Source of the DNA: Rhizobium tropici CIAT 899 | Lineage (GTDB): Bacteria; Pseudomonadota; Alphaproteobacteria; Rhizobiales; Rhizobiaceae | Reading direction: 5' to 3' | Assembly: GCF_000330885.1 (NCBI RefSeq) | Contig: NC_020062.1 | Coordinates: forward strand, 380,374 to 444,373 | Length of the DNA: 64,000 bases | Part shown: one piece after another, positions 1 to 8,953 of the stretch | Numbering within the stretch: the first letter of the stretch is position 1 | How the letters are laid out: every line of letters begins with the position of its first letter | Notes under the pieces: generated by a model | What the model saw: the letters and a program-made list of their open reading frames with translations, nothing else | What the model was told of the DNA's origin: nothing | Database searches by the model: none | Position numbers and translations under genes: made by a program

Positions 1-572
1 AGGAAGCCTGGTATCGCGGCGATATCGAGCATTTTGATCTCGTCATCCTCGACCTTGGACTTCCTAAGCTTGATGGCCTGACGGTTCTGCGGCGCTGGCG
101 CGCAGAACGCCGCGGCATGCCTGTCATTATATTGACGGCGCGAGACGGGTGGCGCGACAAGGTCGACGGCATGGATGCGGGTGCCGACGATTATCTGACC
201 AAACCCTTCCGCATGGAAGAGCTTCTGGCGCGCGTGCGCGCCCTGATGCGCCGCGCCGCCGGACAATCCTCTCCGATCCTTTCCAATGGCGTGCTGGAGC
301 TCGACACACGCCAGCGTACCGTTTCGTTTCGGGGGCAGCCGGTTCAGGTGACGGCGCTTGAATACAGGCTTCTTGCCTATCTGATGCACAATGCCGGCAC
401 CGTGCTTTCCCGAACGCAGATCGCCGACAGCATCTATGATGAAGAGACGGAGCTGCTGTCGAACGCACTCGAAGTTGTCGTCGCGCGTCTCAGGCGCAAG
501 TTCGACGGCACCGTTATCGAGACCCGGCGCGGCCAGGGCTATATCATCCCGCGCGAGGCGCCGCCGTCATGA
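1..572 (+). CDS. OmpR/PhoP-family response regulator, 5' end outside the window
   Basis: DNA-binding response regulator of a two-component system. The reading frame is open from base 3, so about 189 residues are visible and roughly 35 N-terminal residues are missing compared with the usual 220-230. The receiver domain is cut in its first part but keeps the phospho-acceptor Asp (codon 51-53, in VILDLGLP), the switch Thr (ILTARD) and the conserved Lys (LTKPF). A winged-helix OmpR-type output domain follows, ending with RRGQGYII. It overlaps the histidine kinase gene by 4 bases (ATGA), so the two are cotranslated. The sequence resembles the rhizobial FeuP/PhoP group, but I cannot confirm orthology. 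Targets are not visible here. Confidence 0.93.
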   Translation, partial: EAWYRGDIEHFDLVILDLGLPKLDGLTVLRRWRAERRGMPVIILTARDGWRDKVDGMDAGADDYLTKPFRMEELLARVRALMRRAAGQSSPILSNGVLELDTRQRTVSFRGQPVQVTALEYRLLAYLMHNAGTVLSRTQIADSIYDEETELLSNALEVVVARLRRKFDGTVIETRRGQGYIIPREAPPS

Positions 573-1960
573 CACCGTTCTCGCTGCGAGGGCGGTTGTT
601 GCTGGGTTCCGTGGTGGCGATCATCGTTGCAACCTTTCTTGCGGGGGTCGGCATCAACGCCATTTCCGGACTGGCCGTCAGGGCGCTTGCCCTCTCGGAG
701 ATAGATGAGGAGTTGCGCGTTCTGCTGGCGGCGGTCGACATAAATTCCTCCAATCAACTCTTCCTTGACGACACGCCGACGGATCCCCGCTTCGGCATTC
801 CGAATGGTGGCTTCTATTGGCAGGTCGGCCGCAACGGCACTGTCGAGCTGCGCTCCCAATCGCTCTGGGAGCAGAACCTGCCATGGCTACGTGCCCGCCC
901 TCGCGATGCCGGGCGAGCGACGGATATGAAAGGGCCAAACGGCAGCCGTCTTCTTGCCGTCGAGCGATCGATTTCGATCCCCTCGGCCACGGGCGATCAG
1001 ATCGTCGATATCGTCATGGCGCTCGACAACAGCGAGCTTGCGCCGGCGCGCTGGCGCTTCTTCTACGCCATGGCGCCATCTCTTGGCGTGCTTTCAGCCG
1101 CTCTCATCGTGGCTGTCATCGCTTTTCTGCGATACGGGCTACGACCCCTCAATGATCTGCGCGCAGCCCTGATGGCGGTGCAGGAGCGATCGGCACGCAA
1201 GATCACCGGTCAGTTTCCACGCGAAGTCCAGCCGCTCGTGGACGATCTCAACGGGCTGCTCGCATCGCGTGAAACGCAGTTGACACAGGCGCGTGCGCGC
1301 GCCGGCGATCTCGCGCATGGCCTGAAGACGCCACTCGCGGCATTGGAGGCGACGGCGCGCCTTCTGTCGGAAGAGGGCATGTCGGAGCGGGCCGCGGCCA
1401 TCCAGACGGAGGTCAGCCGGATGGAGGCGCAGATCAAGCGAACGCTTGCGCAAACCCGTGCGAGCCTGGCTGCCGCCCATACTGTCGGCGTCATGGACGC
1501 CAGCGCCGATCTTAAGAAGATCATCTCCGTCATGCGGCGGCTGTCGAGCGAGCGCAAGATCGACTTCGAGCTTGTGGCGCCGCCCGAGATGTGGCTGGCG
1601 ATCGACGAGGCGGATTTTGCCGACATTACCGGCAATCTGATCGACAATGCCAGAAAGTGGACGGCCGGCAAGGTGAAGGTCCGTCTGTCGCAGTTGCCCG
1701 AGCTCGAGGGCGTGGAACTGTGTATCGAGGACGACGGTCCGGGTCTGCCGGAGGATGCCGAGATGGCCTTCATTCGCCGCGGCAGGCGGCTGGACGAAAG
1801 CATCGCCGGAACCGGTTTCGGCCTGGCGATCGTCAAGGATCTGGTCGAGGCCTATGACGGCAAGCTGGCGCTCGCCCGCTCCAGCCTTGGCGGATTGTCT
1901 GTCACCGTCAATCTGCCGGTGCGACTGGTCAAGGACAAGCAGGCGGCGCTGGAAAATTAG
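569..1960 (+). CDS. PhoQ/FeuQ-like sensor histidine kinase
   Basis: Inner-membrane sensor kinase that phosphorylates the regulator encoded just upstream. It has 463 residues: a first membrane segment near 9-31, a periplasmic sensor of about 130 residues, a second membrane segment near 166-188, a HAMP-like linker, and a kinase core. The phospho-acceptor is His250 (motif DLAHGLKTPLAALE), the N box holds Asn360 (LIDNARKW), and the G boxes are DDGPGLP and GTGFGLAIV. The H-box with LKTPL is typical of the PhoQ-like group, to which rhizobial FeuQ belongs. The start ATG lies within the stop of the regulator gene. The signal sensed cannot be read from the sequence. A convergent gene starts 27 bases after the stop. 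Confidence 0.92.
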   Translation: MTPFSLRGRLLLGSVVAIIVATFLAGVGINAISGLAVRALALSEIDEELRVLLAAVDINSSNQLFLDDTPTDPRFGIPNGGFYWQVGRNGTVELRSQSLWEQNLPWLRARPRDAGRATDMKGPNGSRLLAVERSISIPSATGDQIVDIVMALDNSELAPARWRFFYAMAPSLGVLSAALIVAVIAFLRYGLRPLNDLRAALMAVQERSARKITGQFPREVQPLVDDLNGLLASRETQLTQARARAGDLAHGLKTPLAALEATARLLSEEGMSERAAAIQTEVSRMEAQIKRTLAQTRASLAAAHTVGVMDASADLKKIISVMRRLSSERKIDFELVAPPEMWLAIDEADFADITGNLIDNARKWTAGKVKVRLSQLPELEGVELCIEDDGPGLPEDAEMAFIRRGRRLDESIAGTGFGLAIVKDLVEAYDGKLALARSSLGGLSVTVNLPVRLVKDKQAALEN

Positions 1961-1987
1961 GTCTGCGGCATTTCCGGCGTAAGATTC

Positions 1988-2794
1988 TCAGTTTGCGATC
2001 GCCTTAAGGTACCTTTCCGCCGACCGCTCCACCACCTGGTTGCCGTTGCTCTCGACCGTTCGGCCGGGAAATGCGCCGTAGATCGTCTCGAAACGATAGG
2101 GCCGAACCGCTTCCAATATCCTCGTTACCGCCTTGGAGCCGAGCGGAAGGAGGTTCGGGTAGCTGCGCATGAAGCTCACGAATTTACGGTCCATGGTCAC
2201 CTGCATCGTGTCGCCGACGAAGAGGGCACCGCGCCCGTCCTCGAGCCAGGGGCAATGGAGCACGCAACTGCCGTCGAAATGGCCGCCGCATCGGATCTTG
2301 GTCGCCGAGCCGATCGAAAGCGTCGCGCCTCTCCATGGATGCAAGGCGGCATCCGGCCTTTGCACCCATTCGCTGTCGTCGGCGTGGATATGGATCGGTG
2401 CGCCGCCGCAAGCGGCACTCCACTCGATCATCGACGTATAGAAATGCGGATGGGAGATCGCGATCGCGCTCAGGCCGCCCATGGCGGCAATCCGCGTCTT
2501 TGTGGCCTCGTCGATGAGGCTGAGGCAATCCCAAAGAATGTTGCCATCCGGTCCTTCGATCAAAAATGCACGCTGGCCGATGCCGAAATAGGGAGAAATC
2601 TGCAGGCTATGAATACCTTCCGATTCCTTGTTCCAGATCACGCTATGCGTCTGGCCGAGGCTTGTCATATCGGTCCATTCCTGGCCCGATTGGGGTACGA
2701 ATTGACGCTCATCCTCGCAGATCGGGCAGCCTCGCGGCGGCGCGTCGCTTTCGCTGAACTGCGTACCGCATGTGATGCAGACAGAATGTGCCAT
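1988..2794 (-). CDS. MBL-fold metallo-hydrolase-like protein with N-terminal zinc ribbon
   Basis: 268 residues. The first 30 residues carry two CxxC pairs (CITCG and CPICED), a rubredoxin/zinc-ribbon-like metal site. The rest looks like a metallo-beta-lactamase fold: a strand leading to AIAISHPHFYTSMIEW, then GGHFDGSCVLHCP and FVGDTMQV, which carry the later His and Asp ligand positions. The signature HxHxDH is altered to HPHFYT, so the usual third ligand Asp and fourth His are absent. Metal content and activity may therefore differ from classical hydrolases. Similar proteins are annotated only as MBL-fold hydrolases and I cannot name a substrate. It stands alone, convergent with the kinase gene; a Pho-box-like site 243 bases upstream is oriented toward it. 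Confidence 0.82.
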   Translation of the reverse strand: MAHSVCITCGTQFSESDAPPRGCPICEDERQFVPQSGQEWTDMTSLGQTHSVIWNKESEGIHSLQISPYFGIGQRAFLIEGPDGNILWDCLSLIDEATKTRIAAMGGLSAIAISHPHFYTSMIEWSAACGGAPIHIHADDSEWVQRPDAALHPWRGATLSIGSATKIRCGGHFDGSCVLHCPWLEDGRGALFVGDTMQVTMDRKFVSFMRSYPNLLPLGSKAVTRILEAVRPYRFETIYGAFPGRTVESNGNQVVERSAERYLKAIAN

Positions 2795-3036
2795 CTCGAA
2801 TTCCTCGCCAAGCTATCGCCTCAGCCGGCGGACGGGATCTGGCGCAGGCTGAGATAGCTGTATGTTACATTGGTCAGATATACCCTGGATTAAAGGGAAA
2901 AGGCGAGGTTGTGTTGCCGTGGATAGAAATCGTCGTTTTTGGACCGATCTTTTCCGGTAAGGCGCTTATTCGTCATAGTGAGGCAATCGTATGTGTGTCA
3001 GTGTATCCCGCTGATTTTAAATGTAAAAATGTTATA

Positions 3037-3054
3037 ATAACAGTTTTATGACAA
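3037..3054 (-). promoter_or_regulatory. Pho-box-like site in the 2795-3172 intergenic region
   Basis: On the minus strand this 18-mer reads TTGTCATAAAACTGTTAT, matching 16 of 18 positions of the PhoB consensus CTGTCATAWAWCTGTCAY (two heptamer direct repeats with a 4-base AT spacer). It lies 119 bases before the Na/Pi cotransporter start and 243 bases before the divergent MBL gene. PhoB control of a phosphate transporter makes functional sense, but the orientation points to the MBL gene. The rest of the 378-base gap is AT-richer than its surroundings and holds no convincing gene. Site identity is inferred from the match alone. Confidence 0.5.
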
Positions 3055-3172
3055 TCCGCCCTTGCAAAAGGCGCAAAGACAAAGAACATAGTCGGCTAAT
3101 GAAAGTTACCATCTGCGATCTTGATTCCCGGCGTTTGTCCCGGGAGAGGCCGCAGGCATATGGAGGACCATT

Positions 3173-4858
3173 ATGGCGCTTATCCTCGGCCTCGTTGCTC
3201 TGGCCGGCCACATCGCGCTTCTGCTCTGGGGCACGCGGATGGTCCAGACCGGCATTCAGCGCGCCTTCGGTCCTGATCTACGATCTTTTCTGGGCCGTGC
3301 GCTTAGTAATCGCACCAAGGCGTTTTTTGCCGGGATCGGCGTCACTGCCATCCTGCAGAGCAGCACGGCAACCGGCCTGATGGCTTCCGGCTTTGCGGCC
3401 GGCGGCCTGGTGGATCTCGTGCCGGCGCTTGCCGTCATGCTGGGAGCCAATGTCGGCACGACCCTGATCGTCCAGGTGTTGTCTTTCAATGTCGCGGCGG
3501 CTTCGCCGGCGCTGATCCTGATCGGGGTGCTGATGTTCCGCCGAACCGGGAACTCACGTGTGCACGATCTTGGCCGGGTCATGATCGGGCTCGGCTTCAT
3601 GCTTCTGGCGCTGCATCAACTTCTCGACCTGATGACGCAGTATGAGGGGTCGGCGGCGCTCGCCTACGTCCTTGATGCGATTGCCGCAACGCCGGTGCTG
3701 AGCATGCTCCTTGCTGCAATTCTGACATGGGCCGCCCATTCCAGCGTTGCCGTCGTGCTGCTCATCATGTCTCTCGCGAGCAAGGGCCTTGTCGATGTCG
3801 ACCAGGCTTTTGCGCTCGTTCTCGGCGCCAATCTCGGAACCGCGATCAATCCGCTCATCGAAGGGCAATCGGGGACCGATCTATCGGTGAAACGCCTGCC
3901 CATCGGCAATATGATGACACGCATTGTCGGCGTGATCGCGCTGATCGGCTTTCTCGAACCGGTCACGCGCCTGTCGGTGCTGGTGGATAGCGATAGCGCC
4001 CGCGCCGTCGCCAATTTTCATACCGCCTTCAATGTCGTTTTAGCCATGGTGTTCATGCCGCTACTGCGGCCCTATGCCGATCTCCTGGCCAAATTGCTGC
4101 CGCGGAAGATTGACGAGGCCGATCCGACGCGTCCCCGGTATCTCGACCCGGCTGCAAAGGAGACGCCTGTCGTTGCGCTTGGCGCGGCAGCACGGGAGGC
4201 ATTGAGGTTGGTCGATGTTCTCTCCGAAATGCTCGCCGGCGCCAAGACTGCCCTATCGGATACGGATCGAAAGGCGCTGACGCGATTGCGGTCGCTGGAC
4301 AATATCCTTGACAGTCTGAATGCGGCCGTAAAGACCTATCTCACCTCGATCGATCCCGATGAACTCGGCGAGGCCGACAGACGACGCCTGAACGAGATCC
4401 TGCTGTTCTCGATGAATATGGAACACGCCGGCGACGTTCTCGATCAGAACCTCTTGCCGCATCTGGCCAAACGTCTGCGCCGGGGTCTGAACTTCTCGAA
4501 GGAGGGCCAGCTTGAATTGGCGCGGCTGTTCGATCGATTGCAGACGAACCTGCGCACGACGGCGGCCTTGCTCATGACCCAGAACGAGAGCACCGCTCGC
4601 ATGCTGGCGGAGGAGAAGGTTATCTTTCGCAAAGCGGAGCGTGAGGGTACGGAGGCCCACTTCCAACGCCTGCGGCAAGGCGGGATCGAGACCGTCGAGA
4701 CCAGTTCTCTTCACCTCGATTTGCTGCGCGATCTCAAACAGATCAATTCCCATCTGGTCGCCGCTGCCGCCTATCCCGTTCTGGAGGAGCGCGGCGAACT
4801 CCTGCAAAGCCGGACTCCAAGCCCGGCTCCGCAGGCCGCAGCAACGGCGCATGACTAA
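3173..4858 (+). CDS. Na/Pi cotransporter family protein with C-terminal PhoU-like domain
   Basis: 561 residues. The N-terminal half (about 1-310) is a membrane domain with inverted NptA/PNaS repeats. The first repeat carries the diagnostic QSS motif at 62-64 (AILQSSTATG). The second has HSS at 189-191 (WAAHSSVAVV) where most relatives keep QSS. Helices include LVPALAVMLGANVGTTL and ALVLGANLGTAINPL. From about 345 to 540 a helical PhoU-like domain follows (SLDNILDSLNAAVKTYLTSID, MNMEHAGDVLDQNLLPHL), as in many bacterial PNaS transporters. The role is sodium-coupled phosphate movement across the inner membrane, import or export. The start ATG has an upstream AGGACC; the Pho-box-like site in the promoter region fits phosphate regulation. 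Confidence 0.92.
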   Translation: MALILGLVALAGHIALLLWGTRMVQTGIQRAFGPDLRSFLGRALSNRTKAFFAGIGVTAILQSSTATGLMASGFAAGGLVDLVPALAVMLGANVGTTLIVQVLSFNVAAASPALILIGVLMFRRTGNSRVHDLGRVMIGLGFMLLALHQLLDLMTQYEGSAALAYVLDAIAATPVLSMLLAAILTWAAHSSVAVVLLIMSLASKGLVDVDQAFALVLGANLGTAINPLIEGQSGTDLSVKRLPIGNMMTRIVGVIALIGFLEPVTRLSVLVDSDSARAVANFHTAFNVVLAMVFMPLLRPYADLLAKLLPRKIDEADPTRPRYLDPAAKETPVVALGAAAREALRLVDVLSEMLAGAKTALSDTDRKALTRLRSLDNILDSLNAAVKTYLTSIDPDELGEADRRRLNEILLFSMNMEHAGDVLDQNLLPHLAKRLRRGLNFSKEGQLELARLFDRLQTNLRTTAALLMTQNESTARMLAEEKVIFRKAEREGTEAHFQRLRQGGIETVETSSLHLDLLRDLKQINSHLVAAAAYPVLEERGELLQSRTPSPAPQAAATAHD

Positions 4859-4916
4859 AAGACCTGTCTCGGTCCTATGGCCAGCGCCCGCATTGCGGAT
4901 CAATGTTCGGCTTTTG

Positions 4917-5834
4917 CTACACGCCCTGAGTAAGGAGGGCCTTCTTCAGCCGATGAATATGCCCGGCGCCAATCCCGCAGCAACCGCCGACCATCGTTGC
5001 GCCGGCATCGACCCATGAACAGGCGAAGCGCGAATAGGCGTCGTCATTCAGATCTTGCCGGGTCGCGTGAAGGCCTTCATTGGCGGCCAACTCGCCTTGT
5101 TCGCCTTCGAAGGCATTGGCATAGACGCCGATCTGCAGATTGTGGCCGCTATGCTTGAAAACCTCCGCTGCGACATCGACGGCCTCTCGCATGACCTCCG
5201 GTTTGCTGCAGTTGAAAAGAAGCGCGTCGGTACCGGATGATGCGGCCCAGCGAGCCGCATCCTCGAGGGCTTCGCCGGAGCGGAGTTTGGGCGAGGCGCC
5301 GTTCCTTTGTGTGGCATCATCCGCCAGTGTGAAGGAGATCCAGAACGGCTTGCCGGTTTCGGCGACCGCGGCCCGAACCGCCTCTCCCTCCGCGATCAGG
5401 CTGAGGGTCTCTCCCAGCCAGACATCGACATAAGGATCGAGGTTTTCGACCAGAACCTTTAGATAGTCCTGAACGCATGACGGATCGAAATTCTGCGGCT
5501 CGTAGGAGCCGAAGATGGGCGGCAACGAGCCGGCGACCAGGATTTTTCGATCCTTGCAGGCATTGGCGGCGTCGCGAGCCAGCTGTCCGGAAAGTGCGAT
5601 GAGATCGGCCCCTTCCTTCCAGAACCGCTCTTCGCCAATGTGGAAGGGTACGAGCGCGTAGCTGTTGGTGGTCACAACGTCCGAGCCGGCGGCGATGAAT
5701 TCGTCATGCACCTGCCGGACAATCTCCGGCGAATCGACGAGCGCGAGCGCCGACCATTCCGGCTGCTTCAGTTCCGCGCCGAGACGCAGCAGTTCGCGGC
5801 TCATGCCGCCGTCGAGGATCAAGGGTTTGCTCAT
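4917..5834 (-). CDS. mmuM: Homocysteine S-methyltransferase (MmuM-like)
   Basis: 305 residues, usual length for the zinc-dependent methyltransferases that make methionine from homocysteine using S-methylmethionine or S-adenosylmethionine. It begins with LILDGGMSRELLRLGAEL, the family's N-terminal DGGxxxxL signature. The three zinc-ligand cysteines are present: Cys209 (LFNCSKPEVM) and Cys285-Cys286 (MVGGCCGIG). It is the last gene of a five-gene minus-strand run beginning with an ABC ATPase, 63 bases behind a permease gene, which suggests that the importer brings in its methyl donor or a related sulfur compound. E. coli pairs MmuM with the permease MmuP; here an ABC importer takes that place (inference). 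The gene symbol rests on family resemblance. Confidence 0.88.
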   Translation of the reverse strand: MSKPLILDGGMSRELLRLGAELKQPEWSALALVDSPEIVRQVHDEFIAAGSDVVTTNSYALVPFHIGEERFWKEGADLIALSGQLARDAANACKDRKILVAGSLPPIFGSYEPQNFDPSCVQDYLKVLVENLDPYVDVWLGETLSLIAEGEAVRAAVAETGKPFWISFTLADDATQRNGASPKLRSGEALEDAARWAASSGTDALLFNCSKPEVMREAVDVAAEVFKHSGHNLQIGVYANAFEGEQGELAANEGLHATRQDLNDDAYSRFACSWVDAGATMVGGCCGIGAGHIHRLKKALLTQGV

Positions 5835-5897
5835 GAATGGGATCTCCAGAATGGCTCGGATCTGCGGAGAGGTTTGATCTCTCCTTCGTGCCGTGGG

Positions 5898-6587
5898 TTA
5901 GCGCCGCACCGGCACCTGAGCTTCCAGGAAACGGAAGCTTCGCGCGATGATGGCTGTGATGATGAGATAGAAGACGGTGACGACAACAAGCGGTTCGTAG
6001 ACCAGAAGTGTGTCCTGGCGAACTTTGGTGGCAACGGCGTAGAGGTCCATTACAGTGACGGTGAAGGCGAGCGGAGTGGCCTTCAGCTGCATGACGATTT
6101 CGCCGCCGATCGTCGGTAATGCGATGCGGATGGCGCGCGGCAGCCAGATGCGTCGGGTCAGCGTGAACGGCCGCATGCCGAATGCGCGCCCGGCTTCCAG
6201 CTCGCCTTTCGGAACGGCAAGCAACGCGCCGCGCAAAACCTCCGCTTCGTAAGCTGCGTAGTTCAGCGTGAAACTGACGGCCGCGAAGAAGAAGCCTTCG
6301 CGCAGGATGGGCCAGAACAGGCTTTGACGGATACCCGGGATGACAGGCAGAAGAGAGCCGACGCCGTAATAGAGCAGCCAGAGCTGTATCAGCAGCGGCG
6401 TGCCCCGGAAGAAGGTGCAATAGCCGCGGGCAAGGGTTCGCAGGATAGGGCCGCCGCTGACCTGGGCGAAGGCGAGGCCGATGGCGATGATGAAGCCGAA
6501 GACGACCGAGATCGCAAGCAGCGACAGCGTCTGCCAGGCGCCCGTCAACAGAAGCGGCCAGTAGGCGGATATCCATGAGAAGGTCAT
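5898..6587 (-). CDS. Polar amino-acid ABC transporter, permease
   Basis: 229-residue HisM/GlnP-type inner-membrane permease. It has about five membrane helices, with the early one in YWPLLLTGAWQTLSLLAISVV typical of this family, and the EAA loop EAGRAFGMRPFTLTRRIWLP, where the ATPase docks. It lies 11 bases after the preceding permease gene, and the pair would form the heterodimeric channel with the ATPase at 8155-8934 and the binding protein at 7337-8110. Substrate specificity cannot be read from the permease; the following homocysteine methyltransferase gene points to a methylated sulfur amino acid or similar (inference). Confidence 0.92.
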   Translation of the reverse strand: MTFSWISAYWPLLLTGAWQTLSLLAISVVFGFIIAIGLAFAQVSGGPILRTLARGYCTFFRGTPLLIQLWLLYYGVGSLLPVIPGIRQSLFWPILREGFFFAAVSFTLNYAAYEAEVLRGALLAVPKGELEAGRAFGMRPFTLTRRIWLPRAIRIALPTIGGEIVMQLKATPLAFTVTVMDLYAVATKVRQDTLLVYEPLVVVTVFYLIITAIIARSFRFLEAQVPVRR

Positions 6588-6598
6588 GTCAACACTCC

Positions 6599-7324
6599 TC
6601 AGGCGAGCTTCGGCTGGCCGCGGCGCACACGCCGTTCCAACAGGTTGAAGAGGGCATTCGAGACGAGAGTGAGAGCGAGATAGATAAAAGCGGATGCCAG
6701 GAAAAAGATGAAGTAGTGCTTGGTGCTCGCACCGGCGAGACGCGTGGCGAGAGCCAGTTCCTGGTAGCCAACCACCGCGACGAGGGCGCTATCCTTGGTG
6801 ACAGACATCCACAGATTGGCAAGACCAGGCAAGGCGTTCGGCAGCAAGGCGGGCAGGATGATACGGCGGAAGCGCAGCTGCGGCCCCATGCCGAATGCCT
6901 TCGCCGCCTCGATCTGGCCGACGGGGATCGCCAGGATCGCGCCGCGCAGCACTTCCGTCATATAGGCGCCCTGCACGAAACCGAGCACGGCGACCGCGAC
7001 CGCGAAGCCGTTCAACTCGAAGGCCGGCAGACTGAGCGCGGCGAGCAGCCGATTGAGGCCGTCCATGCCCGCGTAATAGAGGCCGACGATCAGGATCAGC
7101 TCGGGAACGGCGCGGACGGTGGTCGTGTAGAGTTCGAGCAGTAGCCGGAGCGGCCTGATGCCCGAGAGCTTGCCCAATGCTCCGCCCGTGCCGAGCAAGA
7201 GGCCTATCAGAAAAGCGCCGGCGGAGATGGCGACCGTGGAGGCAGCCCCGGTCAAGAGCACTCCACCCCATCCGGGAGGATAGGGGGAGAGCAGGTCCAG
7301 AATGCCTTGTGAGGAGGTCGCCAT
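6599..7324 (-). CDS. Polar amino-acid ABC transporter, permease
   Basis: 241-residue HisQ/HisM-type permease, partner of the gene that follows it. The family helix GVLLTGAASTVAISAGAFLIG is near 20-40, and the coupling EAA loop reads EAAKAFGMGPQLRFRRIILP. The region TTTVRAVPELILIVGLYYAG matches the usual (V/I)RGxPxLxQL segment, but with AVPEL. It sits 12 bases after the binding-protein gene and 11 before the second permease gene, so translation is likely coupled through the run. The start MATSSQGILDLLSPYPPGWGG is supported by position after the binding-protein stop. Confidence 0.92.
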   Translation of the reverse strand: MATSSQGILDLLSPYPPGWGGVLLTGAASTVAISAGAFLIGLLLGTGGALGKLSGIRPLRLLLELYTTTVRAVPELILIVGLYYAGMDGLNRLLAALSLPAFELNGFAVAVAVLGFVQGAYMTEVLRGAILAIPVGQIEAAKAFGMGPQLRFRRIILPALLPNALPGLANLWMSVTKDSALVAVVGYQELALATRLAGASTKHYFIFFLASAFIYLALTLVSNALFNLLERRVRRGQPKLA

Positions 7325-7336
7325 CGTCGCGATCGT

Positions 7337-8110
7337 TTACTTGGCGCCGTAGATATCGAAGCTGAAATACTTCTTGGTGATTTCGTCGTATTTGCCGCTG
7401 GCGCGCACCGCGGCGATCGCCGCATTGAGCTTTGCCTTCAGCTCGGTGTCTTCCTTGCGAAGGCCGCCGGAGACGCCGGCTCCGAGGACTTCCTTGTCGT
7501 CGGCGACATCACCCATCTTGGCGCAGCAATCCTTGCCGCTATCGCTCTTGAGGAAGGCATCAAGCGCAAGCGAATCGCCGAAGACGTAGTCGATGCGGCC
7601 TGCAGCGAGATCCTGAAACGCCTCGTCGAGTGTCTGGTAGGTCTTCTCATCCGCGACCTTGGCAAAGTACTTCTTGTAGTATTCCGACTGGATGGTCGAT
7701 ACCTGAATACCGATGGTCTTGCCCTTGACGTCGTCTGCCGTCGCCCCCGTCTTCTGATCCTTCGGGCCGATCAGCGTGCTGGGCGTATTATAGTATTTGT
7801 CGGTGAAGTCGATGATCTTCGAGCGTTCGGCGGTATTCGACATCGACGACCAGATCACGTCGAACTTCTTGCTCTGAAGCGCCGGGATGAGGCCGTCCCA
7901 GGAAAGCTCGACGATCGAGCATTTTTCTTTCATCTGCTCGCAAACGGCGTCCATCATGTCGATTTCCCAGCCCTGCCATTTGCCGGAGGCATCCTTGGCG
8001 AAGAATGGCGGATAGGATTCGTTCATGATGCCGAAGCGAACTTCCGCCTGTGCGCTCATGGATGAGAGGGTGAAGGCAAGCCCGGCGAGTAAAGCGGAAA
8101 CGAGTCTCAT
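7337..8110 (-). CDS. Polar amino-acid ABC transporter, periplasmic binding protein
   Basis: 257 residues. A signal peptide of about 22 residues (hydrophobic LVSALLAGLAFTLSS, ending SAQA) precedes a family-3 solute-binding fold. Visible landmarks are the first strand EVRFGIMNESYPPF, the GWEIDMMDAVCEQM segment usual in lysine/arginine/ornithine and glutamine binders, FTDKYYNTPSTL near the hinge, and the IDYVFGDS strand. The reading frame extends upstream to 8428, but the ATG at 8110 is chosen because the signal peptide begins there and it follows the ATPase stop by 44 bases. Cys pairs (CEQMKEKC; DCCAK) may form disulfides in the periplasm. Ligand unknown; the operon suggests S-methylmethionine or a relative (inference). 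Confidence 0.9.
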   Translation of the reverse strand: MRLVSALLAGLAFTLSSMSAQAEVRFGIMNESYPPFFAKDASGKWQGWEIDMMDAVCEQMKEKCSIVELSWDGLIPALQSKKFDVIWSSMSNTAERSKIIDFTDKYYNTPSTLIGPKDQKTGATADDVKGKTIGIQVSTIQSEYYKKYFAKVADEKTYQTLDEAFQDLAAGRIDYVFGDSLALDAFLKSDSGKDCCAKMGDVADDKEVLGAGVSGGLRKEDTELKAKLNAAIAAVRASGKYDEITKKYFSFDIYGAK

Positions 8111-8154
8111 ATAAGGGTTTCTCCTAGCGGTGTTGTCTGTGAATGGGATGTGGA

Positions 8155-8934
8155 TCAGGACGTCAGCATGCCGGTGAATTCCCGACAGCGAGCGCTGATC
8201 GGGGCATCGAAGATCTGCCTGGGCGGCCCTTCCTCCTCGATCCGTCCCTGATGCAGGAAGAGAACGTGGTTCGAGACATCGCGGGCAAAGCGCATTTCGT
8301 GGGTGACCAGCAGCATGGTCCGGCCCTCCTCGGCGAGGTCCCGAATGACTTTGAGGACTTCGCCGACCAGTTCGGGATCGAGCGCCGATGTCGGCTCGTC
8401 GAAGAGCATCACGGCCGGATCGATGCAAAGTGCACGCGCGATCGCTGCCCTTTGCTGCTGACCCCCGGAGAGAAAGGCGGGATAGGCATCGCGCTTGTCG
8501 TAAAGCCCGACTTTGCCGAGAAGACCCTCGGCCTTGTCGATCGCCTCGCGGCGAGGAATGCCGAGGACATGCACCGGTGCCTCGATGATGTTTTCAAGAA
8601 CCGTCATGTGGGCCCAGAGATTGAAGCTCTGGAACACCATGCCCAATCCGCTGCGCATGCGCTCGATCTGGCGCCAGCTTTTCGGCTGCATCTGTCCATG
8701 GCGCCCGCGCTTCAGGGCAACTTCCTCGCCGTTGACGACGATGCGGCCGCGATCGGGCATCTCAAGCAGGTTTATGCACCGCAGGAACGTGCTTTTCCCG
8801 GAGCCGGACGAGCCGATGATGGAAATCACGTCCCCTTGTTTGGCGGTGGTTGAAACGCCCTTGAGGACCTGATGTGACCCAAAACTCTTGTGGAGATCTT
8901 CCACATAAAGAGCCTGGGAGGACAGCTCTGTCAT
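8155..8934 (-). CDS. Polar amino-acid ABC transporter, ATP-binding protein
   Basis: 259-residue GlnQ/HisP-type ATPase that drives import through the two permeases downstream. Walker A is GSSGSGKST, the Q-loop is in GLGMVFQSFNLWAHMT, the signature is LSGGQQQR, Walker B is AVMLFDEPTSALDPE, and the switch His is in LLVTHEM. The frame runs 31 residues further upstream, but that segment is a cysteine-rich hydrophobic stretch unlike the family, so the ATG at 8934 (MTELSSQALYVEDLHKSFG) is preferred. It is the first gene of the operon and divergent from the Lrp/AsnC gene, with repeated ATTTGC motifs in between. Confidence 0.92.
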   Translation of the reverse strand: MTELSSQALYVEDLHKSFGSHQVLKGVSTTAKQGDVISIIGSSGSGKSTFLRCINLLEMPDRGRIVVNGEEVALKRGRHGQMQPKSWRQIERMRSGLGMVFQSFNLWAHMTVLENIIEAPVHVLGIPRREAIDKAEGLLGKVGLYDKRDAYPAFLSGGQQQRAAIARALCIDPAVMLFDEPTSALDPELVGEVLKVIRDLAEEGRTMLLVTHEMRFARDVSNHVLFLHQGRIEEEGPPRQIFDAPISARCREFTGMLTS

Positions 8935-8953
8935 ATATAATTCCGATGAAAAA

